In this document: positions 8,768-16,900 of the stretch, one piece after another
Position numbering within the stretch: position 1 is the stretch's first letter
Layout of the letters: every line of letters starts with the position of its first letter
DNA from: Epilinea sp044228875
GTDB lineage: Bacteria; Chloroflexota; Anaerolineae; Epilineales; Epilineaceae
Length of the DNA stretch: 23,325 nucleotides
Direction: 5' to 3'
Assembly: GCA_044228875.1 (NCBI GenBank)
Contig: JBGAUA010000043.1
Span: 1-23,325, forward strand
Position numbers and translations under genes: made by a program
The notes under the pieces: generated by a model
Told to the model about the DNA's origin: nothing
The model's database searches: none
Seen by the model: only the letters and a program-made list of their open reading frames with translations

Positions 8768-11660
8768 CTACCTGTGGAGCCTCGGAAGGTAGGCCCGGCC
8801 CCGAAACACCGGCCGAGTCGCCGACGGCTGCGGCGTCGAGGTGCTAGTGGCGGTGGCAGTGCCCGTAGCCGTAGCCGTAGCTGTTCCCACCACCGGCGTG
8901 CCGGTCGATGAGGGGTCGGTGGGCGTGGGCACCGTGTTCTCGCCAAGCCTGGCCTCGACGACCACCTCATGGCCGCCGGACGTGGGATTAGTCACGCGCA
9001 CCAGCCGCACGTCGGCCAGCGACCAACCAGATCGCGCGGGGACGTCCGCCGGGAGGAAGGTGAAGGCACCGGCCATGTCGGCGGTCCGCGGGAAGGTCTG
9101 GCGGGAGGCCGGGAGCTCAAGGTCCAGGCGCACGGTCGCCTGGGCCGGCGCCCGGCCGAGGATGCCTGTCTCCAGGCTGTAGTCGAAGTCGAGGACACTC
9201 ACTGCGATGTCGACCACCTCACCGCCGCCCTCCAGGCGGACCGTGTCGCCAGGCTGGGATGCGACAGCCTGACCGCCGGCGTCGGCGAGGCCCAGCTCGA
9301 ATCGCCCGTCGGCCGCGGCCACCGTAACGCCGGTGGCGCGCGCTGCGCCATCCGGACCGAGAAGCCGGGCGGATACCGGCAGCCCCGCCGACACCCGCCC
9401 ACCGACACGCGGCGTGCCCACGAAGATCCGCCCTTGCAGCCGATAGGTGTTAAGGTAGAAGGCGTGGCCGTCCGGAAGAAAGAAGCTGACCTGCATCCCG
9501 TCGCCGGGGCGCATGCCCGCGCCATTGCTGATACGGTAGCGCCCCTCCGCGCCAAGCACCTTCCCGCCGCCGCCAAACCGATAGCCTGAGTTCCGCCCCG
9601 GTGCGTCGCGATAGAAACATCGGTCGGCGGGATCGATCACCCAGACCTTCGCCCCGGGCGGCCCGTCGCCGTCCACCGTGCCCGTCAACGCATCCAGCCG
9701 CGCATGGGCCTCGGGAAGGTCGACGACCAGGGTGTCGAGTCCCGCCTCCACGCGCACCGACTGGCCGGCGCGGCTCACCGCGAGCTGCCCGTCGGGGCCG
9801 CGCAGCGTCAGCTCGAAGCGCTGGTTCGGGGCCACCTGGCCCGTCGCTTGCGCCAGCTCCGTCCCGCCAGCGTCGAGGAGTCTTGCGGTCACCGGGCCAG
9901 CTGGCAGGGAGCCGCAGACGGTGGCGCCGCCGTGCTGGACCATGGCCATGGGGACCACCCGTCGAAGGAGCGCCACATGGTCCTCCGCGGTCCGATAGCG
10001 GGCCTCCACCACGCTGCCGCGGATCAGACCACGGGGCGGGTCCAGGACGGCCGAGTACGTACCGTCCGCCCCGACTGTCGGGCGCACCACACCGGAGAAG
10101 CCCTCGAACATCAGGAACTCGGAGCGATTCGCCTGCACGGCGAACTCGCCGCCAGGGTCGACCGTGCCGGCCACCGTGCCCGTCGCGCCATCCAGGCGCA
10201 TCGTCAGCCGGGGCACCCGCGCGGAGATCGGCTCGGCGGGCAGGCCATCCTCCGCCCGCACGGACACCTGATCACCCGCCTCCAAAGCCACCGGCGCGCC
10301 GGCCGCGTCCAGCGGCCGGGCCACGAAGCGCCCATCGGCATCGGCGCGCACGACGGCCGAGCCGCGGAGGCCCGCGCCGCCCTGCACGTCGACCGTGAGC
10401 GTGGCGTCAGGGGCCAGCGCGCCAGCCACCGTGTGCTCGCCCAGGTCGAAGATGAGCCCCGGCACGCCGCCCAGCCGCCGCAGGACATGGCCATCCAGGT
10501 CGGCCGTCAGGACCAGGCGGTCGTGAGGGCGCACATCATAGGCCGAGCCAAAGGCGTGTTCGAAGCGCCCGTCGGCGTCGGACCGCAACTGCACGCTCCG
10601 CCCTCCTTGGGCGATGAACAGGGGGTTCCGACGCACGTCGACCGTCACCGCCGTGTCCGGCCGAGTCCGGCCCACGATCCGGTCCTCGGCCGCGAAGACG
10701 GTAGCCGCCAGCGGATCGACGGTCATGGCCACAAGCTCGTCGCCCACCGCCAGCTCCATACGGTCGCCCGCCACGGGCAGCACCGTCGCCCCGTCCGGCC
10801 CGCGCAGCCGCAAGTTCACCATACTCATGCAACAGGACTCGCCAGGGAAGCCAGGGAAGGGCGGGAACCCGGCCGCTTGGGCCGCTTCCAGTACAAGCTT
10901 CCCCGCCGCGTCCGTCATCCTCAGCCGAGCCGTCTGGCCGGCGGGCACGTTGGCCAGGACGACGAAGGTATCCAGGAACGACACCCCCAGGTCGACCGCA
11001 AGGCGCGGCGCGGACCAGCCGGCCACGAACCGGACGCCGCGGATCACGGCGACGAGCTGGCCGCCCATCCCGCGTGCCAGTGCCCGCTGGCCGGCGAAGT
11101 CGGCCCGGAACTGGCCGCTGTCGTCGGTCAGGGCCGTCACACGGGTGACATCGCCCTGGTCGCCGTCGGCGTCATACTCGACGCTGACCGTCACCTCCGT
11201 GCCGGGCGGCGCCAGCCCGACGATGGCGCCGGAGGCCAGGTCGGCCCGCGCCGACAGCTGGGGGACCCGAATCAACAGCGGGTCGCCGGTGGCCTCGGCC
11301 ATCTCCAGGACGTCCTCCGGCTGGATGGCCACGGGGCGGCCCGCCGGGTCGACGAGGTCGACGTCGAACGTGCCATTGGCGAAGGTCGTCATGGTCTGTA
11401 GGCCCCGCTCCAGCCCTGCGCCCGAGCGCAGGGTGACGGTGACAGGCGCCAGCGCGCTCAACGCCCACATGGCGGGACTCTCCGGCACGAGCCGCGGTAG
11501 ACAGGTCCAATTCCGTGGCGACGGCGGCAGCGCCAAGCACCGAAGGCGGAGCCGGCCAAGCCCAAGTCGCGGCCTGCGCCAGCAGGGCTACCACCAGAAA
11601 CAAAGCGGCGGTCTGATGTCGGCGAACCCAGGCATGAGGGGTGAACGCAAACACATGCAT
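8768..11660 (-). CDS. Exported Ig-repeat surface protein with C-terminal PT linker and YLP motif, frameshifted near 11475
   Basis: The corrected product is 963 residues. The ATG at 11660 has AGGAG at 11667-11671 and begins a signal peptide (hydrophobic TAALFLVVALLAQAATWAW, about residues 18-36). That frame holds to about residue 62 (...AARAGES). The remaining 901 residues continue one base later from AMWALSALAPV, so one extra base lies in the GGG run at 11474-11476. The mature part is about eight beta-sandwich repeats of 85-110 residues, each with a D-x-x-G-x-F strand (SDADGRFEHAF, ADADGRFVARP, AAADGRFELGL) followed by a P-G-D-x-V turn. These resemble carboxypeptidase-regulatory or Ig-like modules. 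A Thr/Ala/Pro-rich linker precedes the last residues, RAYLPRLHR. A surface filament, adhesin or matrix role is inferred. Without the correction, the downstream frame would start at a weak TTG (11536) and lack a signal peptide. Confidence 0.78.
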
Positions 11661-11746
11661 CGTCAGCTCCTGGGAGAGACATCGGATCAAGCCCGCCCGA
11701 GAGCGGGGCCTGGCTCTGGGAAATGGATGTCGAGGGGCGGACAGCG

Positions 11747-11896
11747 TCAGCAGCGCCGTGAACCAAGACGACGACCGTAGGTTGAGGGATATGGCCGCCG
11801 GCCCGCGGAATCGGTCGGCCAAAGGGCGGCGCGGGTCGACAGCGTCAGCGCGGCTGTCAGCGCCAGCGCGGCCAGCAGGCGCGAGATCATCTGCAT
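11747..11896 (-). pseudogene. Truncated copy of the NHL/VWA signal-peptide region
   Basis: A 49-codon frame begins MQMISRLLAALALTAALT, identical over these residues to the N-terminus of the NHL/VWA protein. It continues through TRAALWPTDSAG and then diverges to a stop at 11747. None of the NHL or VWA part remains. It sits in the 450-base gap between the start of the Ig-repeat gene (11660) and the nucleotidyltransferase gene (12111), transcribed towards the Ig-repeat gene. I see nothing else gene-like in that gap. It is most simply a relic of a duplicated surface-protein gene; the upstream copy may still carry promoter activity for the Ig-repeat gene. Confidence 0.7.
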
Positions 11897-11950
11897 CTGG
11901 AAGAGATGACGGCCGAGGTGGGCCGCCGATACGGCCGACCGGCGAAATGG
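11811..11950 (-). repeat. Leader/promoter repeat, copy 2
   Basis: This is the partner of 5405-5544 and is gap-free. It covers the signal-peptide codons of the truncated copy plus about 54 upstream bases. The upstream half keeps the word GTATCGGCG on the minus strand in both copies, a possible -10 region. Similarity fades after about 11950. Confidence 0.85.
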
Positions 11951-12110
11951 GTCCGAGCGCCCCGTCGTCATGGGGCAGGCGAGGATCAGCTTGACCCGCT
12001 TGTCCGAACCGGTCACGCCCCGCCCGCCGCCATCGTCCTGGAGAGGCCGATTGTGGCGCGCCTGGACATCTCCCTACTCGGCGCGCCCGCCCGCTTCGCA
12101 GGAGCCCGCC

Positions 12111-12929
12111 ATGACCCGCCCCGCCGAGCCCCAAGCATCCGCGCCTTCCGCTGCCGATCTCCTCGACCGCCCGACCCTCCTGGCCGCCTTCCGCGCCGCG
12201 TTCGAGCCCCTGCCCTACGCCCTGGCCCTGTGGGAGGGCGGCTCGGCAGCCTTCGACAAGGCGGACGAATGGTCCGACATCGACCTGATGCTGGCCGTGG
12301 ACGACGACCAGGTAGAGGCGGCCGCGGCCGAGGTGGAAGCCCTGGTCACCGCCCTGGGCGGCGCGACGCTGCGCCACGTCCTCCCTCAGCCCACCTGGCA
12401 CGGCCATTGGCAGGCCTTCTACCGCCTGGAGCGGGCGTCGCCCTTCCTGATGATCGACCTCTGCATCGTCAAGGCCGGGGCGCCCGAGAAGTTCCTGGCG
12501 CCCCAGATCCACGGCGCGGCGCGGGTGCACTTCGACAAGGCCGGCGTGACCACGGCGCCGCCCTGGGACGCGGCGGCGCAGGAGGCGCGCCGGCGGAAGC
12601 GGCTGGCGACGATGGCCACCACCTTCCCCCTCTTCCAGCCCCTGGTGGAGAAGGAGCTGCGGCGCGGCCAGGGCCTGGTGGCCCTGGCCTTCTACCAGGG
12701 AATGACCCTGCGGCCGCTCCTGGAGCTGCTGCGCATGCGCCACGACCCGGAGCGCTTCGACTTCGGCTGGCATGCCCTGGGCCGGGCCCTGCCGGCCGAG
12801 GCCCTGGCGCGCCTGGAGCCGCTGGCCTTCATCCCCGGCCCCGAGCGGCTGGCGGAGCGGCGCGACGAGGCCGAGCGCTGGTTCTGGGATCTGCACCGGG
12901 AGCTGAGCCGGGAGCTGGACCAGGCCTAG
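12111..12929 (+). CDS. Nucleotidyltransferase-domain protein (Pol beta superfamily)
   Basis: The protein is 272 residues. The ATG at 12111 has GGAG at 12101-12104. The N-terminal domain carries the nucleotidyltransferase signature: GGSAAF (43-48), then SDIDL with metal-binding Asp56 and Asp58, and a probable third acid, Asp117, in FLMIDLCIV. A helical C-terminal region (about 140-272) is rich in Arg, Glu and Leu. This layout is shared by minimal nucleotidyltransferases and antibiotic adenylyltransferase relatives, which move AMP onto a small molecule, RNA or protein. The sequence does not tell which substrate applies. There is no HEPN or antitoxin partner next to it, so a toxin-antitoxin role is not supported. 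It is convergent with the VWA gene, with a gap of only 9 bases between stops. Confidence 0.78.
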   Translation: MTRPAEPQASAPSAADLLDRPTLLAAFRAAFEPLPYALALWEGGSAAFDKADEWSDIDLMLAVDDDQVEAAAAEVEALVTALGGATLRHVLPQPTWHGHWQAFYRLERASPFLMIDLCIVKAGAPEKFLAPQIHGAARVHFDKAGVTTAPPWDAAAQEARRRKRLATMATTFPLFQPLVEKELRRGQGLVALAFYQGMTLRPLLELLRMRHDPERFDFGWHALGRALPAEALARLEPLAFIPGPERLAERRDEAERWFWDLHRELSRELDQA

Positions 12930-12938
12930 GCCGCGCCT

Positions 12939-15227
12939 TCACCGCCCCGCCCAGAAGGCCCCCGAAGGACAGGGAATCAGGCCGGCGATGGCCACGTAGA
13001 TGGCGGCCAGCTCCTCGGCGCGCGGCGAGAGGTGGAGGCTGGAAGGGTCGTCCCCGGCCAGGCGAAGGAGGTAGGCCGCATCGACGTCCAGGCCCAGGCC
13101 GACCACGTGGAGGAGGATGTGGCGGCCGCGGATCTGCTCGGCCAGCAGCTGGGGCCGCTCGAGCACCTCCGGCGCCTGGATGCCGTCGGTCATCAGCACG
13201 ACCATGGGCGTGGCTTCCGGACGGCGGCGCTCCAGCAGGCCCAGGGCCAATACAAGGCCCTCGTCGATATGCGTGCCGCTCTCCAGGACCATGCCGTCGA
13301 TGGCCCGGCCCAAAGCCGCGGCGTCGCCGGTCAGGTCCACCAAGATCCGGCCCGTGGTGGCAAAGCCGACGATGGCCACGCGATCGCCGGGGAAGTCCAT
13401 CGCGCCCAGGAATGCCTTGGCCGCGTTCTTGGCCGCGGCGAACTTCTCGCCTTCCATGCTGGAGGACAGGTCCAGAACCAGCACCACGTCGGCCACCGCG
13501 CGCTCCGGGTCGCAGGCTTCGCGCAGGAGGAGGGGCAGGTAGACCGGCTTGGGCAGGGGAGTGGAGGTCCTGGTGGCGCTGGGCGTGATGGTCGACGTGG
13601 CGGTAGGCGTCACCGTCGGCGGGAGCGTGCCGGTGGGGGACGCGGTGGGCGTGGATGTCGGCGTAGCGGTGGATGTCGAGGTCGATGTGGGGGTGGGGGT
13701 GGGCGGCGGGCCACAGACATCACAGAGGGCTTCGATGTCCCCCATGCTGGCGACGTCAGCATAGTACCTGACGAGCTCCGAATGGGCTGCCGCCCGTTGA
13801 ACCGGCGCCGCGAGCAGCAGGCGGTACAGGTCGAAGCTGCCCGGTTGGGCCAAGGCCTCGTGGCTCGTGGCGTTGCCCGTGCGCATGTCGTACCAGAACA
13901 GGCCCTCCATGCCCAGCACCCGTTCCGACCTGACCTTCTCGACCCCGTAGGCTCCCGCGACCAGCCCGGGACCGTTCGCCGCGCAGGCCAGGCCGCCCAT
14001 CGCGCTCTCCTGGTGGCCAAGCGCATTGGTGTCGCGCAAGGTCTCGGGCGCCGTGGTCACCTGGAAGACGCCGTCCTTCGGCCGCGCCACCAGCAGGTCG
14101 CCAAATCCCAGGAGGGTGAGCGCAATGACGCGATCGTACTTGGTGCAAGGGCTCACACAACCGTTCCCCGGAAGGTCGTTGATCCAGCCGAAGGTCACAT
14201 CCCAGAAGCGGTCGCGCAAGGCCAGCACCAGGGTCTGGTCATCGGTGAACACCAGGTCCGTGAGCATCGGCTGGCCCCGCAAAGCTTCGAAGGTCGGGCC
14301 TTCATTCCAAGAGCCCCAGGGCAGTTCCAGCGCCGTGGCCCCTTGGAATTCGCCCAGATCCACCCGGTCCCGCGGGTAGCGCAGGTCCACGCTGGTCACC
14401 AGCGACATGCCCGATCCATCCGGGCGCGAGCGGTAGACCCGGGCCTCGAAGGGCTTGACGGCGCGGGCGTTGACCAGGCCGTGGTAGAGATAGCCGTCAT
14501 GCCAGGTCAGGCCGAAGGGCCGGGCGTCGGCGGACCACGCCTCGGCCGCGGCGCCATGGTCGAAGCTGCCGATCAGGCGGCCGGTCGCCGTCTCATAGTG
14601 ATAGATCCGGCGGTCCTTCAGGTTGACCACGAAGAGCTCGGTCTCGTCGGCGCTGAGGTCCAGGTCACCCAAGGCCACCTTGCCGACGAAGCGCGCCTGG
14701 TACTGGTCGTTGTCCAAGGTGCCGCTGCCCATCGACGGGTTGAGGACCCGCCCTCCGGTATTGGGCACGGTGGCGAAGGTCGTGATGTCCCCCGTCCGCA
14801 GGTCGATGCGGTAGATGCCCCCTGAGCCGGCCGGCCCATAGGGCAGGCCCCGCTTGTGGAAGGTGGCGGCGAACACCGCCTGCTCCCGCCGGCTGTAGGC
14901 CAGACCCCAGATCGCGCCCACCTGCTTGAAGCTGGCCAACTCATGGTGGATGCGGTTCTCCGGCGTGTCGCGGAACAGGATCACCGACGGCGCCTTGTTG
15001 TTCGGCGGCCGATTGGGGTCCGTCTGCCCCCGGTACACCGCCGCCACATGGAAGGGCGCGCCGGTCTGGCAGGCTGCGGCGAAGTCCGGCATGCCGGCGC
15101 TGCGGAGGCTGAGGAGGAGGAAGGCCAGCGGTCCGACGGAAAGGGCGATCAGCAGCATGGCCAGGCGCGGCGCGATGGCGGCGCGCTGGCGGCGGCGATT
15201 GGAGACCTCGGGGCTGCCTGAGCTCAT
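12939..15227 (-). CDS. Exported or membrane-anchored VWA surface protein with propeller-like N-terminus
   Basis: The protein is 762 residues. AAAGGA lies 8 bases before the ATG at 15227. A hydrophobic segment at 22-41 (LAMLLIALSVGPLAFLLLS) acts as signal or anchor. Residues about 55-500 look like an irregular beta-propeller with blades such as GGIYRIDLRTGDI, ETELFVVNLKDRRIYHY and DLVFTDDQTLVLAL. Residues 507-562 are a Pro/Thr/Ser linker, followed by VYLPLLLR (to 569). The C-terminal VWA domain has a complete metal site: Asp586-Ser588-Ser590 in LDLSSSM, Thr652 in ESGTH and Asp681 in LMTDG. Cys572 and Cys753 lie at the two ends of the domain and could form a disulfide. The VWA domain is clearly paralogous to the second one of the NHL/VWA protein. 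An extracellular, metal-dependent adhesion or scaffold role is inferred. Confidence 0.85.
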   Translation of the reverse strand: MSSGSPEVSNRRRQRAAIAPRLAMLLIALSVGPLAFLLLSLRSAGMPDFAAACQTGAPFHVAAVYRGQTDPNRPPNNKAPSVILFRDTPENRIHHELASFKQVGAIWGLAYSRREQAVFAATFHKRGLPYGPAGSGGIYRIDLRTGDITTFATVPNTGGRVLNPSMGSGTLDNDQYQARFVGKVALGDLDLSADETELFVVNLKDRRIYHYETATGRLIGSFDHGAAAEAWSADARPFGLTWHDGYLYHGLVNARAVKPFEARVYRSRPDGSGMSLVTSVDLRYPRDRVDLGEFQGATALELPWGSWNEGPTFEALRGQPMLTDLVFTDDQTLVLALRDRFWDVTFGWINDLPGNGCVSPCTKYDRVIALTLLGFGDLLVARPKDGVFQVTTAPETLRDTNALGHQESAMGGLACAANGPGLVAGAYGVEKVRSERVLGMEGLFWYDMRTGNATSHEALAQPGSFDLYRLLLAAPVQRAAAHSELVRYYADVASMGDIEALCDVCGPPPTPTPTSTSTSTATPTSTPTASPTGTLPPTVTPTATSTITPSATRTSTPLPKPVYLPLLLREACDPERAVADVVLVLDLSSSMEGEKFAAAKNAAKAFLGAMDFPGDRVAIVGFATTGRILVDLTGDAAALGRAIDGMVLESGTHIDEGLVLALGLLERRRPEATPMVVLMTDGIQAPEVLERPQLLAEQIRGRHILLHVVGLGLDVDAAYLLRLAGDDPSSLHLSPRAEELAAIYVAIAGLIPCPSGAFWAGR

Positions 15228-15479
15228 GGCCGGCGTCCTTTCGGTATTCTGCTGGGTCGGATTTCCGACGGAGCCTGGCAGGGCTGCAGGCCGCGACGAC
15301 TCGCTGCGGTGATGGACCGATACGCGGTGGGTGGCATTCTCGGACGCCTCGGTTCCCGCTGAACCCGTTTGCCTTCGGGAAGCATGGCGGCCTCAGCCGT
15401 CGATGGTAGCATGGTGATCGCCCTACCCAAGACGGATGTCGACGCAGCCGCGTCCGCCCCTCCCCACCGGATCGCCCCG

Positions 15480-16439
15480 ATGGCCACGCTCAGCGCCGCA
15501 CTTCAGCCGCTCCACCACCGCGTCCTCGTCGCCGGTTCCCGGACGCGTCCACCCCTGCTGCTGCTGCACGGCTTCACCGGTGACCTCCGCTCCTGGCAGG
15601 GCTTCGCCCTCGCCTGGCGCCGCGGTGAGGCGGCGGGCGCGGTCGGGGCAGGCGGGGCAGAGGGGGCAGTCGCTGCAGAGGGTACGGTGGACGCGGTCCA
15701 CGCAGTCGGCGCGGACCGTAGGCGTCAAGGCGTCGGCCGGCGGACCGTGCCGCGGCGGCGGGTCATCGCCCTGGATCTGCCGGGGCATGGTCGCTCGCCG
15801 CAAGCGACGGATCCCGCGGCGCGGGCGATGCCCGGCGTCGTGTCCGCCGTCCTGGGGACCATGGACGCCCTGGACATCGCCCGCGCGCATGTGTTGGGCT
15901 ACTCCATGGGCGGCCGGGTAGCATTGAGCCTGGCCCTGGCGGCACCGGAGCGGCTGGCCGGCCTCGGCCTCATCGGCGCCTCGCCCGGCATCGCCGACCT
16001 GGCCGAGCGCACGGCCCGCGCCGCCGCCGACGACGCCCTGGCGGCGCGCCTGGAGCGTGAGGGCCTGCCGGCCTTCGTCGACTACTGGATGGCGCAACCG
16101 CTCTTCGCCAGCCAGGCGCGGCTGGACCCCAAGCTGCTGGCAGGGGAGCGACGGCGGCGCCTGGAGCAGTCGCCCTCGGCCCTGGCGGAGAGCCTGCGGC
16201 GCTTGGGCACCGGGCGCATGCCGCCACTGTGGGATCGCCTGGAAACGCTGGCCATGCCCTGCCTGTTCCTGGCCGGAGCCGAGGACGCCAGGTTCCTGAG
16301 CATCGGACGGGCGATGGCGGAGCGTTCGGGGCGCATCACCGTGCGCCCGGTGCCCGGCGCGGGGCATGCGGCGCAGCTGGAGCAGCCGGACTGGGTGGCG
16401 GACTGCGTCCGGTCCTTCCTTGAAGCGTTCGATACCTGA
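15480..16439 (+). CDS. menH: 2-succinyl-6-hydroxy-2,4-cyclohexadiene-1-carboxylate synthase (MenH), alpha/beta hydrolase
   Basis: From the ATG at 15480 the protein is 319 residues; upstream in-frame starts at 15411, 15384 (ATG) and 15369 (TTG) are also possible. The chosen start puts the conserved RVLVAG strand at the usual distance, although no strong ribosome site precedes it. Motifs in order are LLLHGFTGDLRSW, VIALDLPGHGRS, GYSMGGRVAL (nucleophile Ser142), AGAEDARF (Asp269) and GAGHAAQLEQP (His296). These match MenH, which removes pyruvate from SEPHCHC to give SHCHC in menaquinone synthesis. Residues about 49-93, between the first and second motifs, are a Gly/Ala/Val-rich insert absent from typical MenH proteins. 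menB and menA follow on the same strand, which supports MenH over a generic hydrolase. Confidence 0.82.
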   Translation: MATLSAALQPLHHRVLVAGSRTRPPLLLLHGFTGDLRSWQGFALAWRRGEAAGAVGAGGAEGAVAAEGTVDAVHAVGADRRRQGVGRRTVPRRRVIALDLPGHGRSPQATDPAARAMPGVVSAVLGTMDALDIARAHVLGYSMGGRVALSLALAAPERLAGLGLIGASPGIADLAERTARAAADDALAARLEREGLPAFVDYWMAQPLFASQARLDPKLLAGERRRRLEQSPSALAESLRRLGTGRMPPLWDRLETLAMPCLFLAGAEDARFLSIGRAMAERSGRITVRPVPGAGHAAQLEQPDWVADCVRSFLEAFDT

Positions 16440-16679
16440 GCGCTTGTCCTTGCTGGAGGCGAAGCGCTGGAGCCGTCGCCCCTTCAAGGGCGCGGCCGGC
16501 GCGCCACCGTCCGCTCGGCAAGGGCACGACAGACGCCAACCCCACCGCTTCGCTTCGCGTCACGTGGAAGCCCCGCGCCGACCGGTCCATAACCCATCGG
16601 TGGTGGCGGTCGTTCTGTATCGTGACGGCCTCCGTTCGCGGATGGCCGGGACTTTCCCGCTACGCACTGGAGTATTGCA

Positions 16680-16814
16680 ATGCCCATCATTGACAGCCTC
16701 ATCCAGACCCTGGGCTCCATCGGCACCCTGATGGCCGCGGTGGTCATCGTCAGCGTCTTCTTCACCGTCGCCTACATGCTCTGGGCCTGGCGCAACACCG
16801 CCCTGGGCAGCTGA
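16680..16814 (+). CDS. 44-residue single-pass membrane miniprotein
   Basis: The ATG at 16680 is preceded by GGAG at 16669-16672 with a 7-base gap, and the TGA is at 16812-16814. The product starts MPIIDSLIQTLGSIG, has a clean hydrophobic helix at about residues 17-38 (LMAAVVIVSVFFTVAYML) and ends AWRNTALGS. A strong ribosome site, a well-formed membrane helix with a basic residue after it, and placement between menH and menB on the same strand favour a real gene. I do not recognise a family. It could be a small subunit or stabiliser of a membrane enzyme, but nothing in the sequence proves this. Confidence 0.55.
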   Translation: MPIIDSLIQTLGSIGTLMAAVVIVSVFFTVAYMLWAWRNTALGS

Positions 16815-16900
16815 GCCGCAGCCTCGCCGCCGGCGGTCCCGCGCCGGTCTTTGGTAGAATCCTGGGCCCGAGCCACCATCGCCCCGCCCAGGAGCCCGCC

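Noticed and set aside
12111..12929. MNT/HEPN-type toxin-antitoxin module
   Set aside because: The nucleotidyltransferase is large and has no HEPN partner gene on either side.
11906..13588. A 560-codon plus-strand open frame across the nucleotidyltransferase and VWA genes
   Set aside because: The product is Pro/Arg/Gly-rich without motifs, and the nucleotidyltransferase motifs lie in a different frame.
13549..13710. Repetitive GT-rich DNA resembling a tandem repeat or array
   Set aside because: It is the coding sequence of the Pro/Thr/Ser linker in the VWA protein, not a CRISPR array; units are irregular and there are no spacers.
16851..16860. TTGGTAGAAT upstream of menB as a promoter -10 region
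   Set aside because: A TAGAAT box is present but no -35 match was found at a suitable distance, so it was not listed as a feature.
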